From Paragordius varius (taxonomy: Eukaryota; Nematomorpha): DNA of 64,000 nt. The notes beneath the pieces are model-generated. The model saw only the letters and a program-made list of their open reading frames with translations, had not been told where the DNA came from and did not search any database. Of the stretch, positions 46,101-55,034 are shown piece after piece. A program made the position numbers and the translations under genes. Location of the stretch: the NCBI GenBank assembly GCA_964247055.1, contig OZ176056.1, forward strand, positions 682,001 to 746,000, read 5' to 3'. Within the stretch, counting starts at the first letter, position 1; each line of letters starts with the position of its first letter.

Positions 46101-47990
46101 AAATCGGATATTGGTTGCCATTAAAGAAAATTATTTTTTATACATTCTCTTAGTAAGACTACATCAAAATATAGAGATAGTTTGACAAACTCTTTCATAT
46201 CCGATTTTTACAACGATACTTAAAAAATTAATGTATAAAACTAGTCGCATCAATACTCTAGTTAAACTTTGTCCTTAAAAATAGGATATTGGTCACCGGT
46301 GAACAAAATTATTTTTTATACATTCTCTTAGTAAGACTACATCAAAATATAGAGATAGTTTGACAAACTCTTTAATACCTGATTTTTACAACGATACTCT
46401 AAAAATTAATGTATAAAGGTAGTCGCATCAATACTAAAGTTAATCTTTGTCCTTAAAAATCTGATATTGGTCACCGGTGAACAAAATTATTTTGTATACA
46501 TTCTCTTAGTAAGACTACATCAAAATATAGAGATAGTTTGACAAACTCTTTCATATCCGATTTTTACAACGATAAAAATTAATGTATAAAACTAGTCGCA
46601 TCAATACTCAAGTTAAACTTTGTCCTTAAAAATCGGATATTTGTCGCCGGTAAAGAAAATTATTTTTTATACATTCTCTTAGTAGGACTACATTAAAATA
46701 TGGAGATAGTTTGACAAACTCTTTCATATCCGATTTTCACAACGATACTTTAAAAATTAATGTATAATTTAGCATACGACAAAAAGCAAGTTAAACTTTG
46801 TCCTTAAAAATCGGATATTGGTTGCCATTAAAGAAAATTATTTTTTATACATTCTCTTAGTAGGACTACATAAAAATATAGAGATAGTTTGACAAACTCT
46901 TTCATATCCGATTTTTACAACGATACTTTAAATAATAATATTTAAAACTAGTCGCATCAATACTCAAATTAAACTTTGTCCTTAAAAATCGGATATTTGT
47001 CACCGGTGAACAAAATTATTTTTTATACATTCTCTTAGTAAGACTACATCAAAATATAGAGATAGTTTGACAAACTCTTCCATATCCAATTTTTAAAACG
47101 ATACTTAAAAAATTAATGTATAAAACTAGTCGCATCAATACTCAAGTTAAACTTTGTCCTTAAAAATAGGATATTGGTCACCGGTGAACAAAATTATTTT
47201 GTATACATTCTCTTAGTAAGACTACATCAAAATATAGAGATTGTTTGACAAAATCTTTCATATCCGATTTTTACAACGATAAAAATTAATGTATAAAACT
47301 AGTCGCATCAATACTCAAGTTAAACTTTGTCCTTAAAAATCGGATTATGGTCACCAATAAACAAAATTATTTTTAATACATTCTCTTAGTAACACTACAT
47401 CAAAATATAGAGATAGTTTGACAAAATCTTTAATATCTGATTTTTACAGCGATACTTTAAAAATTAATGTATAAAACTAGTCGCATCAATACTCAAGTTA
47501 AACTTTAACTTTAAAATCGGATATTGGTCACCGGTGAACAAAATTATTTTTTATACATTCTCTTAGTAGGAGTACATCAAAATATAGAGATAGTTTGACA
47601 AACTCTTTAATATCCCATTTTTAAAACGATACTTTAAAAATTAATGTATAAAAGTAGTCGCATCAATACTCAAGTTAAACTTTGTCCTTAAAAATCGGAT
47701 ATTGGTCACCGGTGAACAAAATTATTTTTTATACATTCTCTTAGTAGGAGTACATCAAAATATAGAGATAGTTTGACAAACTCTTTCATATCCGATTTTT
47801 ACAACGATAAAAATTAATGTATAAAACTAGTCGCATCAATACTCAAGTTAAACTTTCTCCTTAAAAATCGGATATTTGTCGCCGGTAAAGAAAATTATTT
47901 TTTATACATTCTCTTAGTAGGACTACATTAAAATATGGAGATAGTTTGACAAACTCTTTCATATCCGATTTTTACAGCGATACTTTAAAA
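43100..47990 (+). repeat. Rearranged right edge of the satellite array
   Basis: The long higher-order order breaks down here and short blocks of a few monomers are re-duplicated. The variant TTTAATACCTG recurs near 43018, 44252, 44963, 45669 and 46375. The variant ATTAAAATATGGAG recurs near 44577, 45990, 46695 and 47930, and the divergent ATTTAGCATACGAC monomer near 44645, 46060 and 46775. From about 47050 monomers carry more private changes. The final monomer is cut after TACTTTAAAAA near 47990 and unrelated AT-rich sequence follows at once. Confidence 0.75.
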
Positions 47991-48172
47991 ACCTAATTAT
48001 GAGCTTAATACTGCCCAATAAGTGCATATTCCCAATTATATAAACAAAATTTTATTAATATTTATAAGATCGTAACATTTAGTAAAATTATATAAACCCT
48101 TAGACTAAAAAATGAGGCAATTAATTATTGAAAAAATAAGATATATACAATTGAGCAAAGGCAGTTAATATC

Positions 48173-48357
48173 CAGTATGCATTTTAATGGTTGGTTATAT
48201 TACACTATAGTTGGGGGCAATTTGCAACACAGTATGTAAAAAACAAAGGAAAAATTTTTTATTCAACATCCTGTTGTTTTTTCCATACACTACTTAACTG
48301 TGTTGCAGATTGCCCCCAACTATAGTGTGAAATAAGCAACCATTAATATGCGTACTG
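48173..48357. mobile_element. Fold-back MITE, 185 bp, with very long terminal inverted repeats
   Basis: The left arm starts CAGTATGCATTTTAATGG and runs through ACTATAGTTGGGGGCAAT and GCAACACAGT. The right arm is its reverse complement with few mismatches, ending in ATGCGTACTG. The arms cover roughly 75 bp each, leaving a short T-rich centre near 48245-48285. It has no coding capacity, so it would be a non-autonomous DNA element. No clear target-site duplication was found, and the superfamily is unknown. Confidence 0.75.
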
Positions 48358-48520
48358 TAATAAAAATGTATATGTATTCTTAATTATCTATTATTTTTTT
48401 AAACATGTTCAAATACTTAAAATTTAGATAGAATAAAGCCTACACGCTTTTACTTGTTTCTCCTGGCCCTGCCTAAAAAAGAATGATAAATTTTTTTGTA
48501 AAGCCTTGATTTATATTGTA
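48358..48520. other. AT-rich spacer, no feature seen
   Basis: This short stretch lies between two inverted-repeat elements. I see no gene, splice-flanked open stretch or repeat in it. The same holds for 47991-48172, between the satellite edge and the first fold-back element. Confidence 0.5.
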
Positions 48521-48800
48521 CAGTAAAAATCCGAATTCTAAGACAAAACCTGAAAACATAAAGACAATTTTTTTTTAAAAAGCATTATATGTTTTGAAAT
48601 CTTAATTTTTAATGTAAACTATCAATTTACAATTGTAGAATATATAAATTGTGTTCAATATACATCTCTATTTCATACTTTGCATTTTAAAACGAGTTAA
48701 AATTGAAATAATCAAGTCTTAAAAACTATAGCCGTGTTAAAATGATATTTGTATTTGTATTTATATTTTGACGTTTAGTCTGTATAATTTAAATTTACTG
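48521..48800. mobile_element. MITE family B copy 1 (Tc1/mariner-like ends, TA target)
   Basis: Begins CAGTAAAAATCCGAATTC and ends AATTTAAATTTACTG, with a TA dinucleotide on each side. Inside the arms the left side has GACAAAACCTGAAAACATAAAG and the right side TATATTTTGACGTTTAGTC, matching in reverse complement. The same arms occur in at least three other copies in the window. TA targets and CAGT ends are usual for the Tc1/mariner superfamily. The element is too short to code for a transposase. Confidence 0.7.
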
Positions 48801-49286
48801 TAAATATTATTACACAGAAGAATAAATTTCATAATTACGAGACCTGATAATAATATTTATCCATCAACTGAGTTTCATTTGAATCTGAAAAAAACAGATG
48901 ATAAATTATTTTATTATTTAGACTGACCCCGGTTACAAATTCTTGCTTAAAATTATTAAAAATAACCAGTCAATACTTAAACAATTTTAACCATATGATA
49001 TCGTTTGAAACAAAATATGAATTTGACATATGGTAAGCTTAATTTGACCAAATAAGTATTTTTAATAATATATATGGTCATAGAAAAGTTAGATTTTCAC
49101 TATTATAACCATTTAACTCTTAATATTATTAAAGCGGGAATTGCATTTATAAGCAATAAGATCGTTATTTTTTAATCGGTCAAACCATTACTTCTCTAAT
49201 ATTCTAATTAATCATTGTACCACTTAAAATAAGTTAGTATCATATTAAATATTTAATTTTAACCCTTAAAACAAAAACATGAAATA
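48801..49286. other. AT-rich intergenic or intronic DNA, nothing recognised
   Basis: There is no open frame, RNA gene or clear repeat here. The stretch lies between a family-B MITE and the hAT-like element. If the acetyl-CoA carboxylase gene continues left, this is intron. Confidence 0.5.
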
Positions 49287-49830
49287 GCTGTGGGGGCTTT
49301 TTGAATCAAAAAATCGGCGGGCCGCGTTTGAAATATATATATATAAGCTAATAGAATTTACAGTTAAAATTCACCCTTGGATAATATAAATTGACCCTCG
49401 AAGCATTCAAATTCACCCTAAAATAAATTATGTGTTTTTTGATTAAAAATTACCTTTTTATAATATTTTTAAAATATCAAATTCCGTTTAAAATTAATAT
49501 AATGATAAAAAATAATCTATGTTTTAAAATATATTTCATATCAATGATGAATTATATTATTCCGAAAACACATAATTTATATTTAGAATGAGGGTTTTAA
49601 ATTGCAAGAGTAAATTGGAATAGTAAATGGTATATTTTATTATTCAAACATAAAAAAATAAAAATTCAAACAATATACATCAATTTCTAGTTTATTGCCT
49701 ATCGGATAAAATAATACAGAAAATAATTTTAGAAATATTAATTTTATATTCATAGGCACATTTTTTAAAAATATATTTCCAAATTTTCCCCGTGCCGCAC
49801 CAATTATCACGGAAGTTTTGGACACCCCTA
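49287..49830. mobile_element. hAT-like non-autonomous element copy 1, interrupted
   Basis: The right end reads, on the minus strand, AGGGGTGTCCAAAACTTCCG. The left end is a decayed version (TGTGGGGGCTTTTTGAATC) followed by CGGGCCGCGTTTGAAATAT. A second copy at 61640 starts CAGGGGTGTCCAAAG and has GAGCCGCATTTAAAATAT at the same distance. The internal motif GCCTATCGGATA here matches GCCAATCGGGTA there. Ends of the CAGGGGTGTCCAAA type with GGCCGC-rich subterminal sequence are common in hAT transposons. No transposase is present. A separate MITE is nested at 49350-49633. Confidence 0.6.
49350..49633. mobile_element. MITE family A copy 1, nested in the hAT-like element
   Basis: The ends are degraded versions of TACCATTTACAATTCAAATT and its complement. 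ATTCACCC motifs lie inside the left end, and AGTAAATGGTATA closes the right. The internal ACACATAATTTAT also occurs in the other copies. The element sits in a short TATATATA run inside the hAT-like element, so it inserted later. It is the most diverged of the four full copies. Confidence 0.65.
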
Positions 49831-49857
49831 CTTTAAACCAAATGAAAATATTGTATA

Positions 49858-50060
49858 TACCATTTACCATTCAAATTCACCCCTGAACAATTAGAATCAC
49901 CCTAAAAATAATTTAGGTGTTTTCGGGCTAATATAACTCCTTATTAATATGAAATATATCTTATTAGCTTAGTTTATTACTTTTCTTTAAAATATATATA
50001 ACATAAGTATTACAAAAAATTTAATTTATTTAAGGGTGAATTTGAATTGTAAATGGTATA
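49858..50060. mobile_element. MITE family A copy 2
   Basis: A copy of about 203 bp starting TACCATTTACCATTCAAATT and ending GAATTGTAAATGGTA, the reverse complement. TATA flanks both sides. Single ATTCACCCC and GGGTGAATTTG blocks lie inside the ends. It is non-coding. Confidence 0.75.
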
Positions 50061-50777
50061 TATAAAGATTATATTTGATTCCAAAATATATTACTTCTTG
50101 CAAATTCAGTAACCGACACGTTGGGTATTTTAGTGAGATTCTGCGAAATCAAAAATTTGAATTAGATAAATAATGATTGCCTAATAAATATCTAACAAAA
50201 AAGTGATTATATTTTATAACTTGTATATTTTCTGAAATTCCTAATAATAAATATAAAAATTTATATATAAATTATAATATCGATTGAAAAGCATTGTATT
50301 TGTAATGGAAACCACGGTAATAAACAGTATCTCATTTTCCTATTGTTATCTAAAAATATCTTATGTATCAGTAAGAGAATTATTTTGGCTTCTACGCTGT
50401 CCGGTTATACATTCTTTCCATAAAAATGGTTATTTTTAAATATATGGAATCAAGATTTGACAATGACTTTGAAAACCAGCTGTATCAAAGACACTAAAAC
50501 TAAAACCCAAATGGCATTTAAAATGAAACCATAAGAGTTTTTTTCAAAAATTATGTGGAAAAGTCAAAACAAAAAATTGTTTATTTGGAACCAATTTTAA
50601 AAAATAATTCTAGTTTCAACCATTGCAATGCATTTTTATAGTTTTTTTCGAAAGCATATATCTATACTTTGTTCAATGTCCGTTCTGGATTGATTAGTAT
50701 TAGGTGAATAATTGTCATCTTTGATCTCAATAACTAAACCCATTGTCACAAATATTAAATAATTTTATAATTATATA
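50061..50777. other. AT-rich DNA without recognisable gene
   Basis: No splice-flanked coding stretch, open frame or structured repeat is visible between two family-A MITEs. A slightly GC-richer patch near 50670-50750 does not translate into anything I recognise on either strand. Confidence 0.5.
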
Positions 50778-51130
50778 TACCATTTACAATTCAAATTCAC
50801 CCTTAAACAATTTAAATTCACCCTTTAACAATTCAAGTTCACCCTCGAACAATTCAAATTCACCCTCAATTAAAATAAATGTTATTTAAGATTAAAAATT
50901 ACCTATATTTTTATATAATATCAAAAAATAAAAATTTTGTTTTGCATTAAAATGATACTAGAAAAATTAATAACTATGCCACAAAGATTATTTCATATTA
51001 ATAATGAGTTATATTAGTTCAAAAACACACAATTTATTTTTAGGGTGAATTTGAATTGTTCAAGGGTGAATTTGAATTGTTCGAGGGTGAATTTGAATTG
51101 TTTAAGGGTGGATTTAAACTGTAAATGGTA
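50778..51130. mobile_element. MITE family A copy 3, best preserved, with iterated subterminal repeats
   Basis: The left end runs TACCATTTACAATTCAAATT, then four ATTCACCC-type blocks spaced 19-20 bp apart. The right end carries the mirror set (GGGTGAATTTGAATTGTTC repeated) and closes with GTAAATGGTA. Copies 2 and 4 have fewer of these blocks, so the subterminal unit has been expanded or lost by slippage. TATA lies on both sides, consistent with a TA-type target. The interior is AT-rich and non-coding. Confidence 0.8.
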
Positions 51131-51600
51131 TATATTATATATATAAATATTTATTAACTTTTGTAAAAACATTTATAAATATTATATATTAAAATAATTG
51201 TTTATCATTAGTTAAATTAGGTAAAAAAATAATTGTATATCTTTACCGAATACAATTTGTTCACGATATGCTATATGATAAAATAATAAATTAAACTTTG
51301 TTAGCAGGGGTCAATATATAAAAACCGATCTATTGGCTTTGTAATGCAGGTAATTATAAACTTTCATCATTAGTTAATATATATATAATTAGCTCCTCAA
51401 AATTATTCTTAAACACTTTAAATTGATCATCAAGCATTTTAAAATAACTCTAAAAATATTGTGTGTTTTTCTAAATAGCAAAAATAACTTTATTTTTGTA
51501 TTTATAAAATAAAATTTTTTTTAAACATGTTACAGAAATACACCATTTCATAAATATATTTCAATTAATATATATTAATTAGCCCACTCATAATTTTTTA
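51131..51600. other. AT-rich DNA, possible decayed MITE relic
   Basis: Around 51385-51470 there is faint similarity to the family-A interior: a TTAAACACTTTAAATTGATC-like segment, then a CTAAAAATATTGTGTG segment. The ends cannot be defined. Nothing else is recognised. Confidence 0.3.
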
Positions 51601-51878
51601 GTAGTATTAATTAGAATTGAAATCTTACGGATAAAAAGTAAAAATATAAAGTCAAATATTTTTTTATGATACTTTAAAAAATTGATTTATTTAAATGAAA
51701 CTCATTTTTATAAACTGCAAAGTATGAAATATAGGTGAATTAACTCGATCAAATATCAATTGTAATAAAATATAAAATAAATTTTAAAGAAAAAATTAAG
51801 GTTATAAAAGTATGGTTGTTGAAAAAATATTTTTCTTTATATTTTTACGTTTTGTCCGTATAACTTCAATATTTACTG
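51601..51878. mobile_element. MITE family B copy 2
   Basis: The left end is eroded (GTAGTATTAATTAGAATTG, then AAAAAGTAAAAATATAAAG). The right end is good: TTTTTACGTTTTGTCCGTAT, then ATATTTACTG. Its length of about 278 bp matches copy 1. It is non-coding. Confidence 0.65.
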
Positions 51879-52935
51879 TCCTTATTCTATTAACTAATCA
51901 GTAGACCATATCACTCGAAATATAAGTTTTACAGTGAAAATCTAAAATTATTTTTAAAATTAAAAATTGACATATTTTGCCATTTAAAGTAGCAATCAAG
52001 GAGGTTTTCCTAAAACCACAAATTGGCTCAAATTACCTGTCGTTTGAGTTAGTAGAATACATGCTATAAAACTATAAATTAATGTTCGCATAATAGAATT
52101 CATCATCGGAATATTTAAACAATACTTTTTAAAAAAATATTTGGATATTCATGTTAAAAAACATTTTATAAGGTCAGTTATCTATAGTACAAGGTACGCT
52201 CCAACTACAATGTAATGCATAAACAAGTTAACAAACATTCTTTCTTAAAAGTTATAACAGCCTAAGCAAAACAAAGTTAAATTGCTTTTTTGACTAAAAA
52301 AATATTTTCCAATATTATAACTATGATTATATAGTTTTACTAACTTTATAACATATTTTCCCCATTTTAAATAAACCTTATTTGTTATAGTATTATTTTT
52401 AATTTTTAAAAGCAGGCTAGCTATGGGTTTAACGAGTAAGCGCTTGACAAATTACAAGCAAGTTGAGGTTGTCACGAATGAATTTATAAACTACATTTTA
52501 TTATATGATGTATCTCTGCGACTATAATATATCAGAAATAGCTAAAACATCTTTTTGATTTATATTTAACAAGAGTAATAAAAACTAGCGGACACAATTT
52601 GTATTCTTGTAACGTTTACAAAGTTAATTATTTGGAATGCTTACTACTGACATATACTACAATTTAAATACAATATATTTTTTATATAATTAAAGGGCTA
52701 CGCTTATAGATTATCCATAAAAATGCTGATTGTCAAAGTTAAAATAACATAGTAGAAATTCGAATTAAAAAAATTGTTCAAAACTTGTAAACGAGTACTA
52801 TTGTGTTTGATGTATATATATACTGCCATAAAAATTTACCTGCTGAAAACTATATACTGATAGAAAAATATCGGGATTAACATGGTTTTTTGATTTTGGC
52901 TCTTACAAGTAATATAGTAAAGTTATATATACTTT
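51879..52935. other. AT-rich DNA without recognisable gene
   Basis: I scanned both strands for the missing acetyl-CoA carboxylase exons (the NLPAAQL segment, the biotin attachment MKM motif, carboxyltransferase motifs) and saw none. There are no RNA genes and no clear repeats. Confidence 0.5.
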
Positions 52936-53405
52936 AGTGGTAAGTGCTTCCCATATAAGAAAATGGCAAATTTGAGCACACTTTTAGAATAAAATTTCTT
53001 TGGTGAAAGATAAATGCTTCCACAAAATATCACTAAATTATATCTTAAACTACTAAAAAGCACAATATTTTTAAAATATTTTATTTTTTTGGGGGTCCGA
53101 AAGTCCCAAATTTTTTCTCTTTTTTAAAATAAACGCTAAATGCCTGGATTGTGCGAGTGAAATTTTTTCAAAAAAATATTTTTTAAAAAATGCATACTTT
53201 TTGCAAAAATTTATTTTAAGAAATATTAGTTGAAGCGTATTTCATCTTATTTTTAGTACGAAACGGTATAAAAACGCTTTCACCAAAATTTTGCCATAAT
53301 CTTAGTTTTAAAAAACATTTTTCTTAAAACAAATTTTTTTAATGTCATAGGTGTTCGATATTTTTGTCGCGCAATTTTGCCATTTGGATTTATTTTAAAG
53401 GAACC
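52936..53405. mobile_element. Candidate fold-back element
   Basis: AAAATGGCAAATTTGAGCAC near 52962 pairs, as reverse complement, with CGCGCAATTTTGCCATTTGG near 53370. Further in, TTTGGTGAAAGATAAATGC near 53000 pairs with the complement of a CGCTTTCACCAAAA segment near 53275. The pairing is imperfect and the ends are not sharp, so this may be an old element or chance similarity in AT-rich DNA. Confidence 0.35.
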
Positions 53406-54217
53406 ATTCATTTAAGGAGTCCTCCGTTGTTCTAAATCTAATGGTAAGACCCAAAACAAAAGCAACATATAATTCCTATCATTTTTTATCAGAAATATAT
53501 TGGGTTTTCATAACATCTTCCCCGATTTGGTGCACATTTAAATTATTATTTACGATCATACAATAAAAATTATTTACAGATAAAACAAAAATTAAATAAC
53601 AATCTAAAAAGACAACCGACTCTTTTAAACCTAGATTATTCCTAAATAAACTAAGATAAATATTTTTAAGTATATAATATGATAGTGTCAGCACTTAAAA
53701 ACGGTGATTCTATAACATATGGTTAAGAAATATGGTAATCTTCTATAAAACTTATATTAGTTTTAACGTTTTGTCTACTGTATAATTTTAATTTTAAAAA
53801 TTTATTTATTTTTGAAATAAATCTTACCAAAAACATTTAATTTGGTAAAAAAATTGAAGGTAGTATACAGAATCGCTGCGTCTGTATTAAATGATCTTTA
53901 TAATCTAAATTATATTATAAAAAAAACCACACAATATCTGAATATTATATACGATTAAAATTATTTATTTTTTATTTTGTAAGGTGTTATAACCCCATTT
54001 TTATGGGTTTATATATATATTATTTAATAAAACATTAAAATATATATTGGATATCAAAATAAATGAAATGGCTGTAATTCTTTTGTAGTCTGTTTCGAGA
54101 CGTCGAGAATAAGATATGTGACAAAAATAAGAGTGAGAAAGGCAAATTGGGAGTATATGAAAAGCAAAATACGGTACTGTTAGTTTTTGTTGTATCGATA
54201 AAAAACTAGTCTTTTAT
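53406..54217. other. AT-rich DNA with a partial family-B MITE end
   Basis: Around 53735-53805 the sequence TTTTAACGTTTTGTCTACTG, followed by TATAATTTTAATTTT, resembles the right end of the family-B MITE. No matching left end is clear. A plus-strand open stretch at about 54091-54172 follows an acceptor-like CTTTTGTAG but has no recognisable product. Otherwise nothing is seen. Confidence 0.35.
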
Positions 54218-54877
54218 ATCCACTCATCACCTAAGCCCGCAATTCAGTAACAAGATAGATGGTGTTTTGGTTGTTAACGAGTTGAGAATGGATTGAAAAC
54301 AGATTTTGCCGGACGGTTTATTGTAAGATTTGGCTAACTTGAGTTTACTGTAAAGGACTAAACAGATTAAAGTATTATTGCGTACATCCACTCATCACCG
54401 AAGCACCGATTCAGTAACAAGATAGATGGTGTTTTAGTTGTTAACAAGTTGAGAATTGATTGAAAACAGATTTCGCCTTACGGTTTATTGTAAGACTTGG
54501 CTAACTTGAGTTTACTGTAAAGGACTAAACAGATTAAAGTATTGCGTACATCCACTCATCACCGAAGCCCCAATTCAGTAACAAGATAGATGGTGTTTTA
54601 GTTGTTAACAAGTTGAGAATTGATTGAAAACAGATTTTGCCGGACGGTTTATTGTAAAGACTTGGCTAACTTGAGTTTACTATAAAGGACTAAACAGATT
54701 AAAGTATTATTGTGTACATCCACTCAAGCCCCAATTCAGTAACAAGATAGACGGTGTTTTGGCTGTTAACGAGTTGAAAATTGATTGAAAACGATTTTGC
54801 CGGACGGTTTATTGTAAAGACTTGGCTAAATTGAGTTTACTGTAAAAGACTAAACAGATTAAAGTATTATTGTGTAC
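54218..54877. repeat. Four-copy tandem repeat, units 160-168 bp
   Basis: Units start with ATCCACTCA at 54218, 54386, 54550 and 54718, giving 168, 164, 168 and 160 bp. A partial fifth start (ATCCACTAATG) begins at 54878 and runs directly into coding exon 7 of the acetyl-CoA carboxylase gene. Each unit contains CAGTAACAAGATAGATGGTG, GGACGGTTTATTGTAA and ACTAAACAGATTAAAG. Copies differ by a few percent. It is unrelated to the 178-bp satellite and I see no open frame conserved through it. Confidence 0.95.
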
Positions 54878-54883
54878 ATCCAC

Positions 54884-55034
54884 TAATGTCACATATCATT
54901 TCTGTACACGGGTGTTCAACTTGGAGTCTAGGATTTAGTTCTAAAAAGCAAAAACTCCCTTTCGCCGTATCATACAAGTATTCAACAGTTCCTGCACTAA
55001 CGTAGCCTACCATACGAGCTAATCTTACAGCGGC
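54884..55034 (-). CDS. ACC: ACC coding exon 7, last exon recognised
   Basis: The acceptor TATGTATGTAG precedes GCCGCTGTAAGA, in phase 0 with exon 6. It encodes [33 protein letters not shown] and MICDI. The active-site Glu and Asn of ELNPR and the Arg and Glu of RLQVEHP are present. The donor is uncertain. GTGGAT after ATTA gives a phase-1 junction that would let the family's Asn-Leu-Pro segment follow. GTGACA (about nine bases earlier) and GTACAC (six bases later) are alternatives. The next exon was not found. Confidence 0.88.

Larger units (their letters stand above)
1..47990 (+). repeat. 178-bp tandem satellite array, about 270 monomers, partial at left
   Basis: Head-to-tail copies of one monomer. 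Successive copies of the landmark TATACATT start at 11, 189, 367 and 545, exactly 178 bp apart. Indel variants bring the mean to about 176.7 bp. The array enters from the left edge and stops abruptly near 47990, inside a monomer. All copies share one orientation and no transposon, gene or foreign sequence interrupts them. The last base of the spacer region varies in four recurrent ways: CACCGGTTAAC, CACAGGTGAAC, GCCGGTAAAG and CACCGGTGAAC. There is no open frame of note on either strand. Size, length and homogeneity are typical of centromeric or pericentromeric satellites. That role is an inference and is not shown by the sequence. Confidence 0.98.

Noticed and set aside
1-47990. A CRISPR-like or other short direct-repeat array
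   Set aside because: The period is about 178 bp with the whole unit repeated and no unique spacers, which is satellite DNA.
49640-49870. Minus-strand open stretch of 76 codons
   Set aside because: It lies across the right end of the hAT-like element and the start of a MITE, has no recognisable motif and has the composition of chance AT-rich sequence.
53479-53694. Minus-strand open stretch of 71 codons
   Set aside because: Hydrophobic and Asn-rich as expected from AT-rich DNA, without splice-site support or any ACC motif. It could be a fragment of something decayed, but nothing supports a call.
54091-54172. Plus-strand open stretch after an acceptor-like CTTTTGTAG, reading in part RVRKANWEYMKSKIR
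   Set aside because: It vaguely resembles a basic segment of LINE proteins but is too short and has no partner motif nearby.
54218-54877. Tandem repeat as the missing ACC exon or a coding repeat
   Set aside because: No frame stays open through the units on either strand and no ACC motif appears in translation.
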